A DNA stretch of 64,000 bases from NCBI RefSeq assembly GCF_000423865.1, contig NZ_AUIU01000014.1:62001-126000 (forward strand). Reading direction: 5' to 3'. This DNA comes from Thermodesulfovibrio thiophilus DSM 17215. GTDB taxonomy: Bacteria; Nitrospirota; Thermodesulfovibrionia; Thermodesulfovibrionales; Thermodesulfovibrionaceae. Below the pieces are notes generated by a model that searched no databases, was not told where the DNA came from, and saw only the letters and a program-made list of their open reading frames with translations. Both the position numbers and the translations under genes were made by a program. Positions 1 through 9,572 of this stretch are shown in pieces; position 1 is the first letter of the stretch, and every line of letters begins with the position of its first letter.

Positions 1-1
1 T

Positions 2-526
2 GCAGCAACAGGAATGAAAAGAGTCTATCCTGATAAAGTAATTTTTGCATATCAGGGTGATGGAGACCTTGCTGCCATAGGAACTGCAGAAATCATTCAT
101 GCTGCCAATAGAGGAGAAAACATCACGATATTTTTTATAAATAATGCAAATTATGGAATGACAGGTGGTCAAATGGCTCCAACAACTCTAAAGGGGCAAA
201 GGACAACAACAACTCCACTTGGAAGAAACCCTAAAGTAGCTGGCTATCCAATTCATGTATCTGAACTATTATCACACTTTGAAGGAACTGCATTTATCGC
301 ACGAGGATCACTGGATAGTTATAAAAACATCGTGATAACAAAAAAATATATTAAAAAAGCACTCCAGTATCAAATTGATAATAAAGGATTCAGTTTTGTA
401 GAGATGCTATGCCCCTGTCCTACTGATTGGGGAATGAGTCCAGAGGAAGCTCTAAAATGGCTTAGAGAAAATATGATGAACGAATTTAAATTGGGAGAGA
501 TAAAAGACAAATGGAGCAACGTATAA
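2..526 (+). CDS. 2-oxoacid:ferredoxin oxidoreductase beta subunit (3' part)
   Basis: The gene is cut by the window edge; the reading frame is open from base 2 and the residues before the first internal ATG (AATG) already fit the family, so that ATG is not the start. The beta subunit binds thiamine pyrophosphate; the GDGD motif followed by NNANYGMTGGQ is the TPP/Mg site. It ends 16 nt inside the gamma gene, so the two are translationally coupled. A separate gamma subunit suggests the multi-subunit 2-oxoglutarate or branched-chain 2-oxoacid type (Kor/Vor); which substrate it uses cannot be told from this fragment. Confidence 0.9.
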   Translation, partial: AATGMKRVYPDKVIFAYQGDGDLAAIGTAEIIHAANRGENITIFFINNANYGMTGGQMAPTTLKGQRTTTTPLGRNPKVAGYPIHVSELLSHFEGTAFIARGSLDSYKNIVITKKYIKKALQYQIDNKGFSFVEMLCPCPTDWGMSPEEALKWLRENMMNEFKLGEIKDKWSNV

Positions 527-1050
527 TAATAGCCGGTTCTGGCGGTCAGGGAATTCTTTTTCTCGGTAAAGTCATCGCTCTTGCTGCTATGAAAGAAAAC
601 ATGGAAGTAACTTGGTTTCCTTCTTATGGAGCTGAAATGAGAGGAGGAACAGCGAACTGTATGGTTGTTATATCTGATGATATCATAGGATCTCCAATAG
701 TAAAATACGCGAATTATTTAATAGTCTTGAATGAAGCATCATACAACAAATTTATGGACAGATTATCACCAAATGGTTGTATTATTTATGATTCTTCCAT
801 AATCAAAAATTCAAAGGCCCCTGATGACATTAACATTTATCCAGTTGACGCATCTAAAGAAGCATCTTTGATTGCGAATCCGCGTCTTGCAAATATGATT
901 CTCCTTGGATCTTTTATAAAAATTTCTAAAATATTAAATATTGAAAGAGTTCTAAAAACCATTGAAGAAATAATCCCGCCTAAAAGAAAAGAAATGATTG
1001 AAATCAATAAAAATCTTATCTTAAGAGGTTTTTCCATTATTGGAAATTAG
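511..1050 (+). CDS. 2-oxoacid:ferredoxin oxidoreductase gamma subunit
   Basis: This 179-residue protein has the gamma-subunit signature: an N-terminal GSGGQGILFLGK glycine-rich motif, then SYGAEMRGGTANC. The gamma subunit completes the CoA-dependent oxidative decarboxylation complex that passes electrons to ferredoxin. It overlaps the beta gene by 16 nt and its end overlaps the next start by 11 nt, so all three are one operon. The length is normal for a stand-alone gamma subunit, in contrast to the gamma-alpha fusion at 18082-19803. Confidence 0.92.
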   Translation: MEQRIIIAGSGGQGILFLGKVIALAAMKENMEVTWFPSYGAEMRGGTANCMVVISDDIIGSPIVKYANYLIVLNEASYNKFMDRLSPNGCIIYDSSIIKNSKAPDDINIYPVDASKEASLIANPRLANMILLGSFIKISKILNIERVLKTIEEIIPPKRKEMIEINKNLILRGFSIIGN

Positions 1051-1498
1051 AAAAGCAAAGATAGCTGATATTAAAATAATTCATAAATTAATCAATGAAT
1101 TTGCCAGAAAAGGTGAAATGCTTCCTCGTTCATTAAATGAACTCTATGAAAATATCAGAGATTTTTTTATTGCGGAAGATAATAATGAAATAAAAGGAGT
1201 ATGTGCGCTGCATATATTATGGGAAGATCTTGCTGAAATAAGATCTCTTGTTGTAAGAAAAGAATCGCAAAAAAAAGGTCTTGGAAGCATTCTTGTTAAA
1301 AACTGCCTAAATGAAGCCAAACAATTCGGTATCAAAAAAATCTTTGTTCTTACATATATTCCAGAATTTTTTAAAAAAACAGGGTTTAAAGAGCATGATA
1401 AATCCAAACTGCCTCAAAAAATCTGGAGTGACTGCATAAAATGTCCAAAATTTCCAGAATGTGAAGAAGTAGCTCTCATTTATGAGTTCAAGGAATAA
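1040..1498 (+). CDS. GNAT N-acetyltransferase, possibly short N-acetylglutamate synthase
   Basis: The 152-residue protein is a single GNAT domain; the acetyl-CoA loop is QKKGLG at about residue 74, followed by the usual helix. The C-terminal cysteine-rich segment CIKCPKFPEC is typical of the short ArgA-like acetyltransferases that make N-acetylglutamate, so a role in arginine synthesis is plausible but inferred. The start is a TTG inside the end of the gamma-subunit gene with AAGAGG upstream. Its place in a 2-oxoacid oxidoreductase operon is notable because glutamate derives from 2-oxoglutarate. The convergent SurA-like gene overlaps its 3' end by 11 nt. Confidence 0.75.
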   Translation: MEIRKAKIADIKIIHKLINEFARKGEMLPRSLNELYENIRDFFIAEDNNEIKGVCALHILWEDLAEIRSLVVRKESQKKGLGSILVKNCLNEAKQFGIKKIFVLTYIPEFFKKTGFKEHDKSKLPQKIWSDCIKCPKFPECEEVALIYEFKE

Positions 1499-1985
1499 AA
1501 ATTATTTTAATTTCAACAGTTTCTTTTAACTCTTCAATATGTGCTTTAAGTTTTTCATTTAACTCTTTTTCAAACAAATATCGTTCTATCTCAGTTCTTA
1601 CAGTTGTATATGGAGCATCTTTAAAATGCTCTTTATTTTTCTCATAGTATTCTATTATTTTATTTTCTGGAATTATAATATATGATTTTATTTGTAAATC
1701 AATATAATTATTAATTAATTCTTCTTCTTTTCCTTCAACAAAAAACTCTTTAGCTTTTTTGAGAAGAATAGCTCTATTAATCATAATATTAACAATATCT
1801 TCATTCTTAATCTGATTTATATTGTTTTTCATTTTAGTAACCATATTTTCAAAATCCCTGAGCGTGATTGCATAATTATCCACATAAGCAACTATTCTGT
1901 CCACAACCTCTGCCTGTGCAATTGTAAAAAAAAACAGACTAAAAAGCGTGACCAATACTGAAATGAATTTCACCATGTGATTCAT
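1488..1985 (-). CDS. SurA N-terminal-like periplasmic chaperone
   Basis: This 165-residue protein has a signal peptide (hydrophobic residues about 5-25, ending AQA) and then VVDRIVAYVDNYAITLRDFE, the typical opening of SurA/parvulin chaperones. There is no recognisable rotamase domain; the rest is a helical, charged SurA-N-like region. It is the last gene of tamB-bamA and overlaps bamA by 47 nt, which supports a role in outer-membrane protein delivery. The first ATG has AAGG seven bases upstream; a second in-frame ATG three codons later is also possible. Confidence 0.7.
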   Translation of the reverse strand: MNHMVKFISVLVTLFSLFFFTIAQAEVVDRIVAYVDNYAITLRDFENMVTKMKNNINQIKNEDIVNIMINRAILLKKAKEFFVEGKEEELINNYIDLQIKSYIIIPENKIIEYYEKNKEHFKDAPYTTVRTEIERYLFEKELNEKLKAHIEELKETVEIKIIFIP

Positions 1986-4572
1986 CTGCCTTTCTGTTTA
2001 ATTTATATCCATAATCTATTCTTAATGGACCAATAGGAGTTTTATATCTTAAACCAGCTCCTGTAGTGTATTTAATATTTGTAGCATCAACATCACTTGC
2101 CCTTTTCCAGACATTACCAAAATCAAGGAAATTAACGAGGAAAAAATTTTTACCAAGAGATGTTCTTAATTCAAGGTTTCCCATTAAAAAAGCATTTCCA
2201 CCTGTTGGTTGTTCATTATTCCTTGGACCAAGTGTATTCTGATCATAACCTCTCACAGTATCTCTTCCTCCAAGAAAGTATCTCTCATATATCGGCAAGT
2301 AATCAGTGCTTCCATAAAGCCAGGCCCATCCGCCTCTTAAAGATGTTGCCAAAACCAGTCCTCTTATTAATTCTGTATATTTGTTTACATAAAATGATGA
2401 TTTCAGAAAATTAAGCTCCGAACCAAAAAATTCATTACTGAGTTTTGATGTTGCTCCAGTAAGCCAACCTTCCTTAGGATCAAAAGGATTGTCTCTGCTA
2501 TCATAAATTAATGAAGCCTTTATTCCACTTATAAATAATTTTCCAATATCTTTATCAGAAAGTACAACTTCAGGCATTACGTCCCATGTTTTTGCATATG
2601 TTGCCTCATAAAGAAGTTCGGCTTTAAAATGTTCAAAAAATTTTTTTTCAAAACCTGTGGATATTCCATATCTTCTAATTCTATACATAGTATCGTCTGT
2701 ATCAATATTTTTAACCTCCACTTTTTCAAAAAGCACGGATGATTTAAATGTCAAATCTTTCCATAACCATGGATCCATATATGTAACATAAATACGTTTT
2801 TCAAGACTACTTATTTCAGCTCTTGAAAATATCTGTTTATTCAGACCAAATAGATTAATATATGAAAAATCAACGACCCCTTTCAGTTTTTCATAATCTC
2901 CGTATCCAAACCCAAACTCAAAAGCTCCTGCAGGTGCTTCTTCAATGTTGTAAATCAAATCTACTGAACCGTCTTTCACCTGAGGCTGAATATCAATGCG
3001 AGAAAAAAGACCTGTTTTATAAAGAGCCTGCCTTTCTTCTTCTATTATATAAGGATCATAAGGCTCCTGCTCTTTTGATAAAAGCCTCTGGTAAATAAAT
3101 CTGGTTTTTGTCTTTTCATTGCCAAGAATAATCGATTTACCAAAATATTTCTTATTACCAGGGTCTATTCGAAAATTTATATTCGCCTCATCATTTTTTA
3201 TTTCATAGTTACCCTCAACTTTAACTTCAGAATACCCATATTTAATATATATTTCTCTGAGTTTTCTTTTTATTTCTATAAAGATCGCATCATTAAATAG
3301 AACCTCATTATATTTTTGTATTACATCCAGAGCTTCTGATTTTAGTAAATCATTTTTAATTTCAAGGTTTATAAGTTTTATTTTAATTTGTTTGCCTTCC
3401 TCAACTTTAAAGAAAATTTGTATTCTGTCATTTTCTTCTTTTATTTTAGGAGGAAAAGCCTTAGCATAATAATATCCCTTTGTTTTAAGATATTCTTCAA
3501 TTCTCTGTCTGTCATTCTCTAATTCTTCAGGATTATATGGCTCGTTTTCCTTGTTAAAAAGAATATTTTTCAGTTCTTTTGTGGATATGCTTGTTTCTAT
3601 ATCAATTTTTTCAATTAATTTTCTGGTCCCTTCATTTATAAAATATATAATTTTCCACTCATCTTCCGATTCTTCCAATAAAGGAATAATCTTTACATCA
3701 AGAAAACCATTTGATCTGTAAAAAGTGATTAAACTATTTACACTATCTTTTATGATATTTTCATTTATCTTATCTTGGAAATGAGCTATTGCTATATTTT
3801 TCAAGTCGATTGTGCTTAAAGATTCAATCCCTTTAAATTCTATATTAAATTTTTTACCTTCAACAAGTTTTAATATTAGTTCTCCCTCTTTAAAAGAATA
3901 TGTAATTTCAGAATCAATTAATCCCTGTCTTGTGAAGTATTTTTTGGCAGTAGTTATAAAATCTTCAACTAAAACTGTGTCGAAAGGATCTCCAATATTT
4001 AAAGATAAAAAAGCTTTAACATATTCATCAAAATTTCCTTCCCATATTATATTTTTTATTATCAATGGTTCTCCTTCTTCTATAAAAATTGTTATATTGA
4101 CATAATTTTCATTAAAAATTCTGTCTATTCTAACGTGAGAGTTTATAAAACCTCTTTTTCCAAGAGCTTCTTCTATATTATGTTGACTTCTTTTTATCTC
4201 AACCTCCTTTAATCTGTCACCGTTTTTGAAACTAAGAAGTTTTATAAAAAATTTTTCAGGAAAATATTTATTCCCTTTTATTTCTACTTTATTTATGAAA
4301 GGCTTTTCTTTAACCGTAATTTTCATTATCTGTTCTTTATGTTCTACAACAATATCGTCAAATAAACCTTTCAAAAAAACTCTTTTGATGCCCTGAGTTA
4401 TTTCATCTCTGTTAAAGCTTTCGTTCTCTTTCACTCCAAGAAGATAAAGAAATTCTTGTTCTGAAATAGATTTCAAACCTTCTATTTCTATTTTTTTAAT
4501 ATATTCATTTGCGTAAACCAGCCCAGCAATGAATAATATACTAACGAAACTCAAAACGAAACTTAACCGCAC
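1939..4572 (-). CDS. bamA: Outer-membrane assembly factor BamA (seven POTRA domains)
   Basis: The 877-residue Omp85 protein inserts beta-barrel proteins into the outer membrane. I place the start at the GTG at 4572: it gives a clean signal peptide (RLSFVLSFVSILFIAGLVYA) and has GGAGG eight bases upstream, while the ATG twelve codons earlier adds a charged stretch. After the signal peptide I count seven POTRA repeats of about 75 residues (to about residue 530), then a barrel of roughly 330 residues containing the VRGY motif and ending in phenylalanine. Classical BamA has five POTRA domains and TamA three. It overlaps tamB upstream by 32 nt. Confidence 0.93.
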   Translation of the reverse strand: MRLSFVLSFVSILFIAGLVYANEYIKKIEIEGLKSISEQEFLYLLGVKENESFNRDEITQGIKRVFLKGLFDDIVVEHKEQIMKITVKEKPFINKVEIKGNKYFPEKFFIKLLSFKNGDRLKEVEIKRSQHNIEEALGKRGFINSHVRIDRIFNENYVNITIFIEEGEPLIIKNIIWEGNFDEYVKAFLSLNIGDPFDTVLVEDFITTAKKYFTRQGLIDSEITYSFKEGELILKLVEGKKFNIEFKGIESLSTIDLKNIAIAHFQDKINENIIKDSVNSLITFYRSNGFLDVKIIPLLEESEDEWKIIYFINEGTRKLIEKIDIETSISTKELKNILFNKENEPYNPEELENDRQRIEEYLKTKGYYYAKAFPPKIKEENDRIQIFFKVEEGKQIKIKLINLEIKNDLLKSEALDVIQKYNEVLFNDAIFIEIKRKLREIYIKYGYSEVKVEGNYEIKNDEANINFRIDPGNKKYFGKSIILGNEKTKTRFIYQRLLSKEQEPYDPYIIEEERQALYKTGLFSRIDIQPQVKDGSVDLIYNIEEAPAGAFEFGFGYGDYEKLKGVVDFSYINLFGLNKQIFSRAEISSLEKRIYVTYMDPWLWKDLTFKSSVLFEKVEVKNIDTDDTMYRIRRYGISTGFEKKFFEHFKAELLYEATYAKTWDVMPEVVLSDKDIGKLFISGIKASLIYDSRDNPFDPKEGWLTGATSKLSNEFFGSELNFLKSSFYVNKYTELIRGLVLATSLRGGWAWLYGSTDYLPIYERYFLGGRDTVRGYDQNTLGPRNNEQPTGGNAFLMGNLELRTSLGKNFFLVNFLDFGNVWKRASDVDATNIKYTTGAGLRYKTPIGPLRIDYGYKLNRKADESHGEIHFSIGHAF

Positions 4573-7500
4573 CTGAAATACCTCCAATTTCGTCTCTTGT
4601 ACCAACAAGTGAGATACCCTTTGTCATAAGATATTCAACTTTTATAATTTGTTCAGTAGTCTCAGCAGTTCCTGCTGAATATGTAACATTCAATCTTCCA
4701 TCCATCAATTTTTTTCCCACTGTTACTCTGGGTGTCATAGATCCTGTTGCTTTTGAAAATCCTGGTTCTACAGTCATCACATCCAGTCCTGTTATTTGTC
4801 TAACTCTTTCCTCAATAACTTGTTGCGTCTGTCCTGTAATAAATGAAGTTGCTCCTGAAGCGCCAGGGATACTTTCAGATTGTTTGCCAGATGGAGTAGT
4901 GTCATTTTGACCTAAAATCAAGAGATTGAGCAGTTCATTTTCCGAAAGAGGAGGATTAGAGCTTAAAATCAGATTAAACTGGTCAATATATCCATTAAGA
5001 TTGAGGTTTATATTATATTGAGATACAGTTGTTCTTGCGGTAATAAGAAGATATGGTTTTATTGAATTAGGGTCAGTAAACTGAATAAGAAGTCGGAGAA
5101 GATCAAACCTGCTATCTCTAAAATAAATCCATCCATCTTTTGCATTGATCCATCCAATTAAAGATGGTTCAACAATTGTACCTCTTAAAAGAAGATCACT
5201 ATTCAAATTGATTGTAGCAAGATTGTTATTAACAAAAAAATTATCAGTTTGAATTCTTAAGTTAAACTTTAGATTACTAAGCCAGCTGTCTTTTGCTACT
5301 ATATTTTTGGATGCATTTGATTGAAGAGCCAGTTTTGTCCATTCAAATCTTTCTGTATAAACCCCTTTTTGAATATTTATCTGTCCTGATAACAATGGCT
5401 GAGAATACGATCCTGTAAGATAAATCTGTCCATTAATATATGCCCAGCATCGTGGTGCAAAAATCCACCTTACTGTTGCTAATTTTCCTGATAAAGCAAA
5501 CTGCTTTATGCTGAATTTATCAAGATACACAGTTCCATCCATCTGTACAGTTCCTTCTGAAAAAGTTCCATATGCTTTTTCAATGACAACTCTATCCTCA
5601 TTAAATGACAATGTTGCATTTATATTACTTAAAGAAGGAATATTTTTTCTAAAAGTAATGGATGCATTTGTAATATCAGCGCCTCCAGCTATCTCAGGAT
5701 TGTTTTTATTTTCATAAATATACAACTGTATTGCTGCTCTTCCTCTTATATCATCAACGTTGAATAATGCTTTAAAGGGTCTTAAATCTGTAACACCCTC
5801 TACAAGAATGTCAAAATACTCCACTATTTTACCTTTTATTGTTAGCTCGGTAGACTGACCAATAAGAGTGACAGGATTAAAATATATATTTCCGTTTTTT
5901 ATGCGAACATTTACTGAATTTTTATTATTAAGTCCTATTCCATAAAGTCTTGCAAATATCCTGTTTAAATCAAGTTGAGCATTTATATTTTTGTTAACTA
6001 TTTCTCCGCTTATTTTGCCGTCCACCAGTACTACGAGATCTTCAGGAAGATTATTTAAAAAAGCTCCAGCCAGTATATCAATTCTCGCTGAATTGAAACT
6101 TCCATTAATACTCCACTGATTTTTTACAGTTGAACCTTCAACTGTGAAAAAAATATTTTTCATTAAAATAGACTTTGCTATCAAGTAATTATTTTTATAA
6201 TTCAAAATAATTGTTCCATCAACTACACGCCCGTTTTTTATTTTCATTATAATATTGGTATTAGCTTTTATTTCAGGACTTTTTAGAGAACCACTGATAT
6301 CAAAATCAAGGTTATTGAGAACTATATTGTCTACATACTGCATACCTAACTTTTTAGTATAGCTTGCCGTAAAAGCTGTAATATCAAAATTTTTTGATTT
6401 ACCAGTGAAGTTTATTATACCATCAAAATCAACATAACCTGATGCATACAATATATTCCCGGAGTTATAAATACTTAACTTTTTTATAAAAACAGCATTT
6501 TTTTTCAATTCAATCATAGCTTCAATTTTATCAAGAATCTTTTTCTGCTCGATAAATATTGGAGTAAAAACAGTTGTTGCTGTAACGATGCCTTTATCTT
6601 TTATAGAACCATCCAAATCTAAATAAGTATTAATATTATTGTTAATAGCTTTTATATATAAATTATTAACCGGAATGCTATTTACTGAAAACAAAATATC
6701 ATATACTGGATTGTTCATTTCAAAAAGATTTTTTGCTTGGGGAAATAAAACTTTACCTTTAATTGAAATATTATTTCCGGAAATATTACTAAGTAAAAGA
6801 GCATTTTTTTTATAGATAATATTGCCAGTCAAATTATTGAATGTAATTGATTGTTCAGGAATTGACTTTTCTATCTCATGCGCAACTATATTTATTTTTT
6901 GCGATAGAAAATTAATAGATATTTCAGGATCTGCAAGATTTCCTGATAGTTTGCCTTTAATATCAGTGTCACCATAAATTCCCCTTTGATATGGCATCAA
7001 AAGTTCATTTATATCTTTACTGTTTGCAACAAAGTTGAAATCAAGATAATTTTTATTGTTATCTATATAGCCATTTGCAGAGGCTCTGGTTTTAGATAAG
7101 GTAATCTCAAGATCATTAAAGCTATAGATTCCGTTAACAGAATAAAAATTACCTTTTATCCATTCAATTTTTCCTCTTAAATCATCAGGAGTTTCTCCTG
7201 TTCTTACATAAACAAACGAACCCTCTGGTGAAAACTCTTTTCCTTCGGATAAAAGCCAGCCACTTACTGTTCCATGGGCAATTCCCGGGTTCCATTGAAT
7301 TAATTCAAAAATCCCATTACTGGATACATTATTCATCTCAATTAAAACATAATGTCTGGAAACTACAGGAAGAGTTATCCAGACGTAAACATCTGCAAGT
7401 CCTCCATAAAGATTTGCTTTTCCATTTTTAAACGCAAGTATTCCATTTTGATAAATAGCTTCAGAATTTATTTTATCTACTTTCACTCCAAAGATATTTC

Positions 7501-8482
7501 CCTGTTTTAGTTTTACACTTGCAGTAATTATCGGGTTAGAAAGTGTTCCCTCAGCTTTTCCATTAGATATTTCAATAAAACCACTTAATTTTTCTGAAAC
7601 TTTTAAAATCTGCATTAACTGTTCAAGAAGAAATGAGCCATCAAATGTAAGATCGAGCCTGATTCTATCCTGCAAGGACTGAGCTTTTAGGAGTTTTATT
7701 TTCCCATCAATATTAAGCTCTCCATAACCACTGGCATTAATGCCAAAAATTTTCATAAGAGATTTAAAAAATATTTTTCCTGAGATAAGAAACTCTCCTA
7801 AAAAATTATGATAATTTAAAGTTCCTGAGGATTGAATGAGAGAATCCATATCAAACAATTTGAGTTCTTCAAGTAGCAGTTCATTATCTTTAATAATAAA
7901 ATGAGCCTTTAGACTAGTCTCGAGGTTTGGATAATCTGATGAATAAAGTTTAATATTAGACATTAATGATATATCAGGCTCTGCTTTTAATACCACCCTA
8001 CCATATAAATTTTTCAAATTTAATTCTGCATCAGGATTATAAATTAAGCCAGAAATATTATTTATTTCAAAAGAATTAAAGGTAAATTTCAGTGGAAATT
8101 TTGCTGGTTTTTTTAAATAATTTGAAATATTGTCAATGCAGTTATTCAGGACTGAATATTTCAGTGAAAAGTTTCCATTATATATAACTGCTCTCCTTAC
8201 TTCTATTTCCTTATTCAGGATTTTAGTTAATCCGATATAAAGTTTTACTTTCTTCAATATCAGATTATCTTTTTCTGGAGTTAATAGTTGAACCTTGTCA
8301 AATTCAACATAAAGGGGAAGAAAACTTAAATAAACTCTGTCAATCACTACTTCCATTCCGGTTATATCTTTAAGCTCATTGGTCACTGTTTTTAAAAGGA
8401 CAGGAGAGATATCAACTTTACCAAAAAAGAAAAAAAGTATCAGAATTAAAATTACGATCGATATTAAAATCTTTTTTTTCAA
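4541..8482 (-). CDS. tamB: TamB-like translocation and assembly module protein (DUF490)
   Basis: This 1313-residue protein has one N-terminal membrane helix (about residues 4-20), a very long region of short amphipathic beta strands, and a C-terminal DUF490/TamB domain recognisable by ITGLDVMTVEP and RVTVGKKLMDGRLNVTYS. TamB spans the periplasm, works with an Omp85 partner and is also implicated in lipid transport. The start is TTG at 8482 with AAGGAG eight bases upstream. The partner Omp85 gene follows with a 32-nt overlap, so one Omp85 may serve both Bam- and Tam-like roles here. Confidence 0.9.
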   Translation of the reverse strand: MKKKILISIVILILILFFFFGKVDISPVLLKTVTNELKDITGMEVVIDRVYLSFLPLYVEFDKVQLLTPEKDNLILKKVKLYIGLTKILNKEIEVRRAVIYNGNFSLKYSVLNNCIDNISNYLKKPAKFPLKFTFNSFEINNISGLIYNPDAELNLKNLYGRVVLKAEPDISLMSNIKLYSSDYPNLETSLKAHFIIKDNELLLEELKLFDMDSLIQSSGTLNYHNFLGEFLISGKIFFKSLMKIFGINASGYGELNIDGKIKLLKAQSLQDRIRLDLTFDGSFLLEQLMQILKVSEKLSGFIEISNGKAEGTLSNPIITASVKLKQGNIFGVKVDKINSEAIYQNGILAFKNGKANLYGGLADVYVWITLPVVSRHYVLIEMNNVSSNGIFELIQWNPGIAHGTVSGWLLSEGKEFSPEGSFVYVRTGETPDDLRGKIEWIKGNFYSVNGIYSFNDLEITLSKTRASANGYIDNNKNYLDFNFVANSKDINELLMPYQRGIYGDTDIKGKLSGNLADPEISINFLSQKINIVAHEIEKSIPEQSITFNNLTGNIIYKKNALLLSNISGNNISIKGKVLFPQAKNLFEMNNPVYDILFSVNSIPVNNLYIKAINNNINTYLDLDGSIKDKGIVTATTVFTPIFIEQKKILDKIEAMIELKKNAVFIKKLSIYNSGNILYASGYVDFDGIINFTGKSKNFDITAFTASYTKKLGMQYVDNIVLNNLDFDISGSLKSPEIKANTNIIMKIKNGRVVDGTIILNYKNNYLIAKSILMKNIFFTVEGSTVKNQWSINGSFNSARIDILAGAFLNNLPEDLVVLVDGKISGEIVNKNINAQLDLNRIFARLYGIGLNNKNSVNVRIKNGNIYFNPVTLIGQSTELTIKGKIVEYFDILVEGVTDLRPFKALFNVDDIRGRAAIQLYIYENKNNPEIAGGADITNASITFRKNIPSLSNINATLSFNEDRVVIEKAYGTFSEGTVQMDGTVYLDKFSIKQFALSGKLATVRWIFAPRCWAYINGQIYLTGSYSQPLLSGQINIQKGVYTERFEWTKLALQSNASKNIVAKDSWLSNLKFNLRIQTDNFFVNNNLATINLNSDLLLRGTIVEPSLIGWINAKDGWIYFRDSRFDLLRLLIQFTDPNSIKPYLLITARTTVSQYNINLNLNGYIDQFNLILSSNPPLSENELLNLLILGQNDTTPSGKQSESIPGASGATSFITGQTQQVIEERVRQITGLDVMTVEPGFSKATGSMTPRVTVGKKLMDGRLNVTYSAGTAETTEQIIKVEYLMTKGISLVGTRDEIGGISGAVKFRFEFR

Positions 8483-8546
8483 ATTAAATTCTCCTTTTTA
8501 ATCTATTCATTCTAAATATCTTTTAATCTCCTGGTCAACTAAGTGT

Positions 8547-8552
8547 TATACT
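8547..8552 (+). promoter_or_regulatory. -10 box of a probable leaderless promoter
   Basis: TATACT lies exactly six bases before the ATG at 8559, where transcription would be expected to start. There is no Shine-Dalgarno sequence. No convincing -35 box is visible. Confidence 0.5.
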
Positions 8553-8558
8553 ATTTTT

Positions 8559-9572
8559 ATGAAACGACGATGGATTATTGCGGCAATATTGACTTCCATA
8601 ATTATTCATATCAGCATAATGATGGCTCTTGGTAAAATACAGCTAAATTTACCTTCAGGGGATATTATTGATACGTATATTTTTCAGAATAAAAAGGTTG
8701 TACACCAAGCAAAACCTAACAAACTATCTGAAACTGTTCCAAATAATATACAGCAAAAGCCACAAGAAAAGCCACAAGGTTCCGTAAACTCAGAAAATTC
8801 ATTAAAAAAAAACTCATTAAACCCTTCTGATGCCATCTCACCTTCCAATGTAGAACCATCAAACAACGTTCAAACTACTCAACCTACTATCCTTATTTCA
8901 AAAAACAATCCATTTACTAGATTTATCAATGAAACTATGAAATTTGATATATACTGGATGGGAATTTATGTAGGTTCAGCAATTGTTTATGTTAAAGGTA
9001 ATGAAAATGAGATTACTATAACATCCATGGTTAAATCTGCAGGTTTTATTTCAAATTTTTATTATGTTAATGACCGTGCAGAAAGTAAAATAGAAGATGG
9101 TAAGCCTAAATACTTTGCTTTAGTTCAAAATGAAGGGAAGTACAAAGGCAATAAAGAAACTATTTTTGATTATAATAATAAAGAAATTATTTTTATAAAT
9201 AATCTTAAAAATAATACAACATACCATAAAAATATAGATAAAATGTTTATGGATGTTCTTTCTGGTTTTTTTTATCTCAGAACCCTGCCAATAAAATTAA
9301 ATGAACCTGTTTCATTAGACATTTTTGACAGCAATAAATTTACAACAGTTCAGATTCAGCCAATTAAAGAGGAAAAAATAGAACTATCTGACAATAAACA
9401 GATTGATGCGATACTTATAAAGCCTAAACTTGATACAGAAGGTCTTTTCAAGAGAAAAGGAGACATTTTAATATGGTTAAGCAAGGATGATAAAAAAATT
9501 CCATTGAAAATAGAAACCAGAGTTCCAGTTGGGCATGTGGTTGCTGAGTTAAAAGAATATAAAAATGAATAG
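8559..9572 (+). CDS. DUF3108 domain protein with N-terminal membrane anchor
   Basis: The 337-residue protein has an N-terminal hydrophobic segment (about residues 7-25), a low-complexity linker rich in Pro, Gln, Asn and Ser (about 45-110), and a C-terminal DUF3108 domain opening with MKFDIYWMGIYVGSA. DUF3108 proteins are exported, of unknown function, and predicted to be beta-rich. Its layout resembles a TonB-like anchor plus linker plus periplasmic domain. It is divergent from tamB, separated by 76 bases, and overlaps uvrA by 8 nt. The start has a -10 box rather than an SD upstream. Confidence 0.8.
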   Translation: MKRRWIIAAILTSIIIHISIMMALGKIQLNLPSGDIIDTYIFQNKKVVHQAKPNKLSETVPNNIQQKPQEKPQGSVNSENSLKKNSLNPSDAISPSNVEPSNNVQTTQPTILISKNNPFTRFINETMKFDIYWMGIYVGSAIVYVKGNENEITITSMVKSAGFISNFYYVNDRAESKIEDGKPKYFALVQNEGKYKGNKETIFDYNNKEIIFINNLKNNTTYHKNIDKMFMDVLSGFFYLRTLPIKLNEPVSLDIFDSNKFTTVQIQPIKEEKIELSDNKQIDAILIKPKLDTEGLFKRKGDILIWLSKDDKKIPLKIETRVPVGHVVAELKEYKNE

